Source: Anisodus tanguticus
Taxonomy: Eukaryota; Streptophyta; Magnoliopsida; Solanales; Solanaceae
Reading direction: 5' to 3'
Length of the DNA: 64,000 bases
Assembly: GCA_034509755.1 (NCBI GenBank)
Contig: CM067542.1
Coordinates: 15,381,001 to 15,445,000, forward strand
Shown: positions 9,938 to 21,000 of the stretch, one piece after another
Numbering within the stretch: the first letter of the stretch is position 1
Layout of the letters: every line of letters starts with the position of its first letter
The notes under the pieces: generated by a model
What the model saw: only the letters and a program-made list of their open reading frames with translations
The model's database searches: none
What the model was told of the DNA's origin: nothing
Program-made: the position numbers and the translations under genes

Positions 9938-11649
9938 CACCCCCTCAGTCGGAGCGGGAGGAGGCCGGACGCTGAGACTGGCTCTGAAGTCAAGAAATAA
10001 CTGTCTGGGAAGTCCTTTGGTAAATATGTCTGCATACTGATAGGATGATGAAACATGTAACACTCTGACATGGCCTAACACAACTTTCTCACGAACGAAG
10101 TGTAGGTCTATCTCAATATGCTTGGTTCGCTGATGTTGAACCGGATTATGAGAAAGATAGATGGCGAGAGATGTTATCACAATACACAATAGATGCCGAC
10201 GCAAAGGACACCGAAGTTCTAACAAAGAAATTTCGAGCCAACAAATCTCGCCTACTACATTTGCAACGCCTCTCGTACTCGGCCTCGGCCTTCGGAGCGA
10301 GATAGGGTAGCCTCGTCGCTTGCGACCAAGAAATCGATTATCCCTTAAGAAAACACAAAAGCCGGAGGTGGAGCGTCGCGTGTCCGGACACCCCGCCCAA
10401 TCCGCATCCGTATATGAAAGCAATCATGTCCGGTGCGAGAGGGGTATAGGTGCAAACCATAATCAAGAGTGCCCTTAATGTATCGAATGATACGCTTAAG
10501 TGCAGTGAAATGAGACTCCCTGGGGGCATGCATGAATAAGCACACCTGCTGAACATCATAAGCTATGTCTGGCCTGGTGAATGTGAGATACTGAAGTGCA
10601 CCTGCAAGGCTCCCGTACGAGTAGGATCGAGAGGCGGAGCACCATCCATAGCACTGAGCTTAGATTTGGAATCAAATGGAGTAGGCACCTCTTTGCAGTT
10701 CGCCATCTTAGCCCTGTACACAATCTCTTCTGCATACTTACGCTGACACAAGAACATATGATTGGCAGACCTGGTCACTGATATCCCCAAAAGTAACTCA
10801 GCTTCCCCAAATCAGTCATTGCAAATTCGGACTTGAGCAAGGCAATAATCTCATTTTTCAATCCGTCGGAGGAGGCAGTAAGAACAATATCATCCACGTA
10901 AAGTAATAAGTAAGCAGTGCTACTACCTCGATGAAAAATGAAAAGTGATGTATCACTCTTGCTCATACAAACCCAATCTGCAAGATATACCTGGCAAAAC
11001 GATCATACCACGCATGGGGGGGGGGGGGGGGGGCTTCGTGCCATCTAGTGACTTACGGAGACGGCACACATAGTGAGGAACCGCCGGATGGGTGAACCCC
11101 GGTGGTCGATGCATGTAGACTGTCTCTCTCGATCCCCATGTAAGAATGCATTCTTCACATCAAGCGATGGATCGGCCGGTGTTTGCCCATGGCTATGCTC
11201 AAACTCGTGCGGATGGTAGCCGGTTTGACAACCGGCCTGAAGGTCTCACCACAATCAATGCCCTCCTGCTGATTTGTGCCATTAGCCACAAGACGGGCCT
11301 TATATCTCTCAAGATCCCCATTGTCTCTGAACTTGTGACGAAATAGCCACATACAACGAATGACATTCACCCCCTCAGGTCTAGGTACTAGATCCCACGT
11401 GTGCTGTTTAGTTAAAGCATTGAATTCCTCATACATAGCCGCATTCCAATTAGGGTCTTGTTTGGCCAATTTTGGGTTCTTTGGAAGTAGAGAGATGGTT
11501 TGGGCAGACAAGTTGATATGGACTTTAGGTTTGAAGATTCCATGCTTTGAATGAGTTTCCATTGGATGGGTAGGGACAGTGGGTGGCGGAATGGTGTCTG
11601 AGATGGGGGGTAAAGTCGGATAAGGAGAGGGTGGGGGCGAAGCCGTCAA
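9938..11649 (-). pseudogene. copia RT and RNase H (element B), frameshifted
   Basis: Open pieces at 11649-11155, 10966-10775, 10790-10563, 10545-10345 and 10423-9890 together cover reverse transcriptase and RNase H. The RT start (K-Q-H-T-W-D-L-V-P-R-P), the Y-V-D-D catalytic motif (10889-10900), the RNase H start Y-T-D-A-D-W-A-G and the R-T-K-H-I-E-I-D-L-H-F segment are all visible. Frame changes separate the pieces, and an 18-base G run (11016-11033) replaces a much shorter run in the related copy near 59808. The middle of RNase H is scrambled by several indels. RT copies RNA to DNA and RNase H removes the RNA in active relatives. Confidence 0.85.
11016..11033. repeat. 18-base G homopolymer
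   Basis: A run of 18 G on the plus strand (C on the coding strand) lies inside the RT, in the segment corresponding to Q-(A/S)-P-R-A-W-Y-D. The plus-strand relative at 59808 has six C at this place. It breaks the frame. Confidence 0.9.
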
Positions 11650-11897
11650 GGCGCCGCGGCTCCTGGATCGAGAGTCGCGGCGCTAGAAGGTTGACAGGCT
11701 TCTCTGAAGTTTGGGCGCCACGGCTCTGACGACGAAACAGAGGATGTGAGTTGTTCGATTATGAGGGGAGAGATGGCAGACTCGTCAAGAAATGAGTAGT
11801 CCTATTTTTGGAATTTTGGAAGATTTGAAAACGGGAATGTGGTCTCGTCGAATGTGACGTGACGAGATATGTGGATCTGACGAGTCGACAAGTCATA

Positions 11898-13307
11898 TCA
11901 TAGATAGCCCATATGGTTCGGCGGGAATCCTAGAAAGACACATGGAGTGGACTTAGGAGCGAGCTTGTGAGGGGCGGTGGAGCTAAGGTTGGGATAGCAC
12001 AGACAACCAAAAATCCGTAGATGATCATAAGAGGGGATTCTATGGTAGAGGATTTCGGTAGGGGTCATATTGTGAAGAGTGCTAGTAGGGAGAATATTTA
12101 GAGTGTATTCTGACATTTTAGCAGCATAGACCCAGAAGGGTGGAGGGAGGGAGGCATAAATCAATAGGGTGCGAATCATATTGTTAATGGTGCGGATGAT
12201 TCTTTCAGCTTTACCGTTTTGCGGTGAGGTGTGAGGGCAGGAGAAGCAAAAGATCATGCCATTATTGGTACAAAAGTGGTGAAACATAGAGTTATTGAAT
12301 TCACGACCATTATCGCACTGAAATGATTTTATGCTTTTTCCAAATTGTGTTTGAATGAACTTGCGAAACTCAAGAAATTTGACAAACACTTCCGATTTAA
12401 ATTTAAGAGGGTATAACCAAACGTAGTGTGAAAAATCATCAAGCAACACAAGATAGTATTTATGACCGAGAGAACTAGAGATAAGAGATGTCCATAAATC
12501 GGCATGTATGATATCAAAAGGAGCAAATGTAACACTGGTAGATGATTTAAACGGAAGACGAATATGTTTGCCTAAAGAGCAAGAAACACAATTTTGGGCA
12601 AGTTTCCCATTACAAGAAATGAAATTGTTGCCTCTAAGAAAATTAAAAATTGGGACTCTTGGATGACCAAGCCTATTATGCCAGGTTGAAGAAGAAACAG
12701 CCGCTAGAGTGACGGGAGAGCAAGATCTGGCAGCGGAGGTGGAAGTGAATGGATAGAGATCCCCCGTGCTATTGCATCTCGTAAGAGGTGTCCCTGTATG
12801 AAGATCCTTTACAGTAAAACCAAAAGGGTCAAAATCCACAGAGACAGAATTATTACGAGTAAATTGGCGGACATATATGAGGTTCTTAATCATGTGTGGG
12901 GCATATAGGGTGTTTTTGAAGAAGAAGGGTGGATGATGAGGTTGTGTGTATGAGGTACCATAACCCTTAACTGGAATACGTTGTCCACTACCAACTGTAA
13001 CATATTGAGGATGCTTTAAACGAAACAGTTTAGGAATAGTACCTGCAGACTGGGTGACGTGAGATGTGGCGCCGAGTCCATGTACCAAGTATTGTCGTCG
13101 TTGCATAGATAGGGTGCTGAACGCCTGACCCAACTCAGTGGGTGTCATGGCGGAGGAGGGCTGCGGGACCTGACCTTGCATGAAGTGGGCCTGCTTTGGG
13201 GCTGGAGCGGGGCCTAAGAAACCGGGGTAAGAATACGGATTGTATGGCTGCTGGTACTGGAATGGACTTGGCGCCGCGGCTCTGAACTGGGGCACCGCGG
13301 CTCGCAT
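11898..13307 (-). pseudogene. copia protease and integrase (element B)
   Basis: A 469-codon open frame covers the end of gag, the protease, the integrase zinc-binding region (W-H-N-R-L-G-H-P with the C-x2-C pair N-C-V-S-C) and the core with H-A-D-L-W, Q-C-D-N-G-R-E-F and P-H-T-S-P-Q-N-G-K-A-E-R. These are the D, D and E residues of the integrase active site. The protease D-S-G triad is read out of frame because a base is missing compared with the sister copy (near 13078), and a second indel restores the frame. The frame ends at V-F-L-G-F-P. Confidence 0.85.
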
Positions 13308-13477
13308 CTTCGGGGCGCCGCGACGCTGTAGACGAACTGCTGAGGAGCCGCGGCCCAGTTGTTCTGCGATCTCTGTTGCTATTGCTGCTGCTGGTTCTGT
13401 TGACCGCGACCCTTGCCACGACCACGACCTCCTCTACCGCCGCAGCTTTTTCCATCCTTGCCGCCGCGGCCCTGCCG

Positions 13478-14224
13478 CTATTGAGAGTTGTCTGGTGGCG
13501 TCTGATCTTGGGGTTGCGTGTCGACATCTAACACCTGCTGGGCGTGCTCATCCTGCTTAGCACGACGGGTTTCTTCGAGCAACAATTGTAAGCAAGCTTT
13601 GCTAAAACTCGGTAGCGGATCTGGCTGTTGAATAATGGTGGCCAAAGTATCATATTCGCCCTTAGTAAGGCCATAAATCATTTGTAGCACCATTTTATTG
13701 TCAGTGACAGGCGTGCCGATGTTGGAGAGTTGATCCGCTAGAAGTTTAAGCTGCTTGCAGTACTCAGAGACATTGGAGAAGTTTTCAAGACGTGTTTTGT
13801 TGAACTGTTCTTCCAAATACACGGCACGAGTGTGCTTGTTGTCCTGGAAAATGTCCTCCAAACGATTCCACAAGTCAAGGGCTGTGGAGTCAGATTTTAT
13901 GATAGTAAAGAACAAATCCTGAGAGATACTACCATATATCCATTGTTTGACGCCGGCGTCGAGACGATGCCAGATAGAATTATCAACCTCCGTAGGGCGC
14001 GGAATAGTGTCATCAATATGGTCAAGCACGTTATAGAGACATGCATGATTGCGAAAAAGTTCAACTCGGGGAGAATCTTTTGGTTGTTTTCTTGATCAAG
14101 AATAATGGGAATATGGTTCTTGATGTTGGAAACGATGGGCGGGATGAAACGGGGGTGATGTCTTTGTGGTGGGATTTGTGGAGGTAGAGGCGTCAGAAAG
14201 TGTGGAAGAATCAGGGATAGCCAT
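13478..14224 (-). pseudogene. copia gag (element B)
   Basis: The start codon at 14224 opens M-A-I-P-D-S-S-T, but a short deletion near 14145 shifts the frame, and the main open part is 14029-13478. It has the UBN2-type gag domain: I-W-H-R-L-D-A-G-V-K-Q-W-I-Y-G, A-V-Y-L-E-E-Q-F, C-K-Q-L-K-L-L-A-D-Q-L and L-L-L-E-E-T-R-R. The following Q/G/R-rich tail (13527-13135) is GC-rich and also shifted. No CCHC knuckle is seen; the Gly/Arg-rich tail may take the RNA-binding role. Confidence 0.85.
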
Positions 14225-14347
14225 TTAGAGAAGAGAAGAAAGGAAGAACAAAACCCGAAAAACAAGAAGAAAATCCGGGAGGGCCGCGGCAGTAGGAGAG
14301 CGGCGGCGGGCTGTGGAAGAGAAAGGTTTTTAGGATTTTGTTTATTT

Positions 14348-14361
14348 GGCTCTTGATACCA
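14348..14361 (-). promoter_or_regulatory. primer binding site of element B
   Basis: The minus strand reads TGGTATCAAGAGCC immediately after the 5' LTR, a tRNA-Met-type PBS with one extra A compared with the usual TGGTATCAGAGCC. Confidence 0.85.
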
Positions 14362-14567
14362 TGTTAGATGATATTAATCTCCCTTGAAGAGTCTTTCATT
14401 AATATCAAGGTATATATAGAGTACAATAATCATCCCTTATACAATAGGAATCCTAAGCCTATACAAAAGAGGAATCCTAGTCTTACCATAATTATATTTA
14501 CACAATATATGGAAATATTCTAATTATGGGTAAGGAATATATTGTTTCCTATATTTACACGTTTACA
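14362..14567 (-). repeat. 5' LTR of element B
   Basis: 206 bp, nearly identical to 9732-9937. It would drive transcription leftward, away from the PIN gene. A TATA-like TATATATAGAG lies within it. Confidence 0.95.
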
Positions 14568-14572
14568 GAAAC

Positions 14573-15041
14573 AACTCAACTTACTTGATTAAGTGATTTA
14601 ATGTAGTAAATGTATTAATTAATTATGATTAAGTGATTTAAGTGTATATATAAGCACATGTCATGTATCTATTTATTTGGTATAAACCCCCGATACAAAT
14701 GAGTTTTTACCAAGCATGATGTTAGTTCTTCGACTAATATAAAATGTGTTGCCTCTTTCTTCCTATAATAGCAAAAAATGTTCTTTTCGCTAGTTATAAT
14801 GGGCCGTTTGAATTAATGTGCAGTCAGTTGGACCAAAAGTGCTTAGTTCACAAACTTAAAGCCCATATGTGCTCAGAGTAATACTATAGGGACTAAAACA
14901 AGCCTACCTTCAAACTTAAGGGACTATAAGAGTTAAAAACTCCAAAATTTTCTCTATATATACACCCATGAAAACCCCCACGTAACAACAACCTGCATAT
15001 ACATACAAAATCACAAAACCTTCTTCACAAATTATACAAAC
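14573..15041 (+). promoter_or_regulatory. PIN gene upstream region
   Basis: A TATA-like box CTATATATAC lies at 14954-14963, about 80 bp before the start codon, which places a likely transcription start near 14985. A 14-base direct repeat GATTAAGTGATTTA occurs near 14587 and 14628. I see no TGTCTC auxin-response element here. Anything that lay farther upstream is now separated by the 4.8-kb element B. Confidence 0.55.
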
Positions 15042-18000
15042 ATGATAGGTTGGGAAGATATATACAAGGTGGTGGATGCCATGATGCCACTCTATGTAGC
15101 CCTTATTTTAGGCTATGGTTCAGTAAAATGGTGGCACATGTTCAAGCCTGAACAATGTGATATAATCAATAGATTCAATTGTTTCTTCGTCCTCCCATTT
15201 TTCAATTTCCAATTTCCAATTCATAGCTAACATCAATCCTTACAACCTCAATTACCGTTTTTTAACCGGAGACGTAATCGCCAAAGCCTTAGTGATCCTT
15301 ATCCTCGCTTTATGGGCTAACTTTTATAAAGACGGAAGCTTATCTTGGTCCATAACTGCTTTTTCTTTGTCCACTTTGAATAACACACTTGTTGTTGGTG
15401 TCCCATTGATGAAGGCTATGTATGGGGATTTAGGGGTTGATCTTGTTGTTCAAGCAGCTGTGATTCAATCTTTGTTATGTCTTACTTCTTTGTTGTTTGC
15501 ACTTGAGTTATGGAAAACAAAGATGAATAATAATGGTGATGATGTAATTGGTAATTCCGTTGAATTGGGGAGTGTTAGTGACTTGGAAGGAAATACTAGT
15601 GCCCAAATGAGGAATAATAATAATAATTTTGCGCTGGCGTTTCGGCCTTTGATGAAAGCTGTTTCTATTAAACTTGCTAAGAATCCCAATTCTTATGCTT
15701 GTTTTCTTGGTCTCTTATGGGCTCTTCTGGCTACCAGGTCGAGCACATTTTTATTTACTTAATTATGTTATGGCCAAATATGTGAACCTTTTAGGCTCGA
15801 ATATAGAATCAGTGGGGGAGCCCATGTAGTTAATAAGTTATACTGTTATTATAAGGAAAAATAATTATTTTTGGACATTTAAATTTTGAATAGCCTTGAT
15901 ATTAGAGAAGTAAGAGGTCCAAATTACAGGTTAATGTATTATGTTTTTTTTTTTTAAAAAAGTCAGTTTATTACATAGGGGGTAGGGGAATGGAAAATGA
16001 GGAGGGGATTACAACATGGGGATTCGAACCCTCACCAACAAGGTAACTGTTCAGGTAGCCAACTAAATATATGTAACTAACTACTTATTATTAGTAAATT
16101 TCATTTATAGAGTACTTTTCTAAAAAGATATATCTTTCGCTTTTTTGTGTTTAGTTGCATTAAAGTATTTTTTCCCACTCCAAACCAGTAAAAGATAAAT
16201 ACATACTCAACAATTAATGAATTAATCAAGAAATTACTTATATTACTTTTTATGTATTTTTTTTGTTTCAGGTGGAAATTTGAAATGCCAAGCATAATAG
16301 AGGGATCTATTTTGATAATGTCAAAGGCTGGTAGTGGTGTTGCAATGTTTAGTATGGGTAAGTGTCTTTAAACTATTGGAACAACAATAAAGGTTCTTCC
16401 TTTTAATGTAAAATAGCATTTAATAACTTTTGATCCTTTGTTTAATGAAACAGCTAGCATTAGATGAACTGATTTTTTGTTTTAACTAAAAACCAGTTTC
16501 GTTCTTTTACGAACTGTTTTTGAGTTTTGACCAAAGACAACTTTAAAAATATAGAAAATTAATGCAGTTCTTTTCACTATACAACAATGTTGTTTTAATT
16601 TTTTTTCTAGGACTATTCATGGCTTTGCAAGGAAAGGTATTTGCATGTGGAGCTGCATTGACAATTTATGCAATGATTTTGAGGTTTGTTGTTGGACCAG
16701 CAACAGTGGCACTTGGTTGTGTAGCATTAGGCTTGCATGGAAATGTTTTGCGCATTGCTATCGTTCAGGTAATTACCCACAAAACTAATGAAATTTATCT
16801 AGAATTATCTTATAAATATTATGATTGTGTTATAGAATAAAAGGCTCGGGATTTCATCATCACATCTCGTCTACCTCTATAGTTGTATAATACTCGATCC
16901 GTCTTGTCCAGCTTGAATTTTCTACTTCCCTTGAGAAATCAACAAGAAATTAATCACTCCTTTTACTAAGTTACTCTTATTAATTATGTTTTGAGAATCT
17001 GTATTGATGCTATGACTCCATTAATTTGAGGTATGGCTACTTACTGCTAACAGTAAAATTGAAAAAAATTAATCAGTCTTTTCTTGGTTTACTAAAAAAA
17101 ATCTATTTTTAATATACTGGACAAATAAAAGAAATGGAGGAAGTATTTCTTAGTTCTGAGAATTTGTTCAAGAACTTTTATTTGAACCAATAAATCAATC
17201 TTGTTAAGAGTGCATATCGGATATAGAATGAAAACATGAACTCCTTATATGGATTTGGACAATCCTCACCTTACAAGCTAGTTTTTGAGGTTGAGTTAGG
17301 CCCAAGATCCATTCTTTACATGGTATCAGAGCCAGTCTCATTCCAATTCTTTGTTCACCAATATTGGGCCCCAAATTATATTATCCACGCTCCAGTTAAC
17401 AAGGTCTGAGCGTGTGGGGGAGTGTTAAGAGTCCCACACCGGATATAGAATGGAAACATGGACTCCTTATATGGACTTGGACAATCCTCACCTTACAAGC
17501 TAGCTTTTGGGGTTGAGTTAGGCCCAAGATCCATTCTTTACAAATCTAAAGTAACTTATACTCTTATAGTGCTTTCACTAGCGGCAGAGACGGATTTAGT
17601 GGCGGCCCGGGGTGTTCACCCGAACACATTCGATAAAAAATTATAGTGCATATATATGATAGATTTTTTGTTTTTATGTATATATTAACTTTTGAACATC
17701 CTAAACAATTGTCAAAGGTTAGCTCAAGTGATATATGATGTTCAAAATTTGTCTTTAGCATTCTAGGTTTGATTCTCAAGGACAACATTATTTTTTATAT
17801 TTAACTTTTGTTATTTTTTTTAAAGTCATATTAAAATTTCTGAATTAGCGGTCAAAAAGTAAACACATGTTCATTAGCGTATATTGGTGTTCAGTTAGAC
17901 CTCAACTTCTTAGTTATTCACCTAGCCACTTACCAACATGTTGCAATGTTGGCAAAGAGCACTTCAGACGGCTATCAATTAAGTTCAGTATGACTAAAGT

Positions 18001-21000
18001 TACTCCTTTTTTTTTTTTTTTCAGAACAAAATAGGTACTTTGAAATATAACCACATTAATACAAGGATTTAAACATAGCCAAAAAATGGATATATATATA
18101 TATATATATATATATGCCAATTATATTTGATTGTCTACTATTGTCTCGACTATTTTCAAGATAAGAAATGAAATTTTAATTATGAGTTTTATAGTACATG
18201 TCGAGAAATATTTGTTGTCAGCATATATTAAGACCTTTATATATTGATAGAATAATTTCAGAATATTCTTGTATCTTTGTATATCTTTTATATTAGGTAA
18301 ATTTATATTTCGATTGTAATTAGGAAGATTAGTTACCTAATTTGTAGCCATGTAAATAATTATGTCACACTATATATATTGTACAACATAATCAATGAAA
18401 GGTTGGGAAACATATTCCTTTATGGTATCAGAAGCCAAAGCCTAAATTTTGTTCCAAGCTGTCGGCCATCATTCTCGGCCGCCACCCTCCCTCTCTCTTT
18501 TCTCCCTCTCGGTGGACCTCCTCCCTTCTTCTTCCCCAATTTTCAATGGTTGTACAACCCAGTCTATCCTGCTCTTGCTGTTAACAACATCAAGAACTTC
18601 ATTCCCATAACTTTTGAGATGGAAAAAGTTCAGTAATCCTCTTGGGCGGAATTGTTTAAGATCCATTGTTGTGTTTACAAATTCACCGATCACATCATCC
18701 CTCCAAAATCAAAGCCCAATGTCGAACCCCCGGAGAATCATGCTGATGAACTTTGGTCACGTTTAGATGCGGTTATTTTACAATGGATCTACGACACAAT
18801 CTCGAACGGTCTATTGCATACAATCATTGAAACCGATGCTACTGCACAACAAACTTGGGAGCGATTGGAAAGTATCTTTCACGATAACAAGACACAACGT
18901 GCCTTGTATTTAGAAAATCAATTCAAGAACATTCAGCAGGGCGATTTTCCTAATGCGTCGTCCTATTGTCAAGAACTTAAGATGATTGCCGATCAACTCT
19001 CCAACGTCGGTGCACCGGTCACTAATCAACGATTGGTGATGCAACTCATTCTGGGTTTGAATGAATTCTATGACGGCGTCGCTATAATCCTCCAACAAAG
19101 TACGTCATTGCCTCCATTATATGAGGCCCATTCGAGACTCATCCTTGAAGAAACCCGGAAAATCAAGCGGGCCGCGACCAAAGCAATACCGTCGACACCG
19201 CCCTCATTACCACCGACGGCACCATTGACTACCCGAGGTCCTCGGGCCTCTTCCCCGCCACACCGATAAGCCCACAATCCTAAATGTGACTCACAATCCT
19301 GAAATAACAACAAAGGGTGAAATTTCGGCCAAACCTGCGGTGGCCAAATTGAAAACAGTAGCAGCGGCGGCAGAGAGCAACCCCCGCCGACCGGCAGCTA
19401 TCCGCTGCGGCAACAGCCTCCGCCGTGGGATGCATACCCACTATAGGCCACGTGGGCCCAACCATCTTGAGTTGTTTCACTGTTCCCCTACCCGACGTTC
19501 TTCTGGGCCCCACCTTCAGCCTGACAGCTCCATTCCAGCATTCTTGATGTATTTCCACAATAGGCATACAGTGTACAAGTCTCTCCTCCTTCAAACTACG
19601 CCCCGATGGATATTGAGGCGGCTATGAACACGATGTCTCTCAGCATTCCAAACGACGGTTGGTACATGGACACTGGCACCACATCTCATATGACGGCATC
19701 CCAAGGTACTCGCTCGCCTTATTTCAATATGAGCAATTTAAATCAAAATATTATTGTTGGCAGTGGACAAGACATTCCCATTCTAGGTTACAGACAATCA
19801 TCCCTCTCCACACTAGACTCGCCGTTAGTTTTAAACAATGTCCTCCATGCCCTGAAACTTATCAAAAATCTAATATTTGTGCGTCGTTTCACAACCGATA
19901 ATAATGTTTCCCTTGAGTTTGATCTTTTTGTTTTTTCTGTGAAGTACCTTATGACATGGAGGCGAATAGTGAGATGTGACAACACCGGGAACCTCTATCC
20001 TATTACCACCACCATTGGCCATCTAGCCTCCTCTCCATCAACCTTTGCATCTCTTTCGTCTCTTTTATGACATAATAGATTAGGACATCCGTGGGATTCT
20101 GTTTTACGCTCCTTTAGCAAAAAATATTTTTTTTGAGTGCAAACATGTCTCCAATACTCCTGTTTGTGAGTCTTGCATTTTTAGGAAACATGTCAAATTA
20201 CCATTTTATTCTTCACTCACTTGTACTTTAATGCCATTTGATATAATACACAGTGATTTATGGACTTCTCCTATTTTAAGCAAGACTGGGCATATATATT
20301 AAATATTGTTTTTGGATGATTATTTCAACTTTCTGTGGACTTTTCCCATTGGTAATAAGTCCCAAGTCTATTGTATTTTTCGTCCTTTAGTTAGTTAATA
20401 AAGACACAATTTAAAAAGAATATCAAATGTTTTCAATGTGACAACGGGAGAGAATTCAATAATCAACAATTCGAACTATTATGCGCCAAACACGGCCTTA
20501 TTTTTCATTTCTCCTGTCCCCACACCTCTCCACAAAATGGAAAAGTCGAACAAAAAATTAGAACTATAAAAAACTTAATTCGTGCCCTCCTTTCCCACGC
20601 CTCTATCCCCCATCTTTTTGGCATTACACAATTTTAATGGCAACCTATCTCTTGAACATTCTCTCAAACAAGTCTGTCAAACACAAGTCATTCACTCAAG
20701 TTCTCTATCTTCGGGATCATTTCTATAAGCATTTATGAATTTTCGGATGTCTATGCTACCCCCTTCATCCCTCCACTCAAATCAATAAGCTGCAACCTCG
20801 GTCATCTCCGTGTCTCTTTCTTGGTTACCCCCAATCATTGGGGTTACAATTGTTACGACTTTTCAAGTCGAAAAGTAATTGTTTCTAGGCATGTCATATT
20901 CGATGAGTCCCAATTCCCTTTGCAAAACTCAATTCTCCACCTCCGAATTCCTATGACTTCCTTAATGATGGCCTAAATCCCCTTCTAATTCATCACTTGC

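Larger units (their letters stand above)
9732..14567 (-). mobile_element. complete Ty1/copia element B with LTRs and TSD
   Basis: Two 206-bp LTRs (9732-9937 and 14362-14567) with TGTTAG...ACA ends are flanked by the 5-bp duplication GAAAC (9727-9731 and 14568-14572). On the minus strand the right LTR is the 5' one, followed by PBS (14348-14361), gag, protease, integrase, RT and RNase H, then a polypurine tract next to 9937. Protein similarity to element A and to the copy at 56515-61134 is high. The LTRs differ at about three or four bases, suggesting recent insertion, yet the coding region has many small indels. It sits about 470 bp upstream of the PIN start codon, in opposite orientation. 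Confidence 0.95.

Noticed and set aside
15942..16064. tRNA gene on the minus strand
   Set aside because: Boxes A and B are present but the arms do not pair as a cloverleaf and a poly-A tail follows, so a SINE is the better reading.
17202..17542. Cassandra-type TRIM carrying a 5S rRNA-like promoter
   Set aside because: The LTRs lack a recognisable 5S box series, so only a general TRIM call is made.
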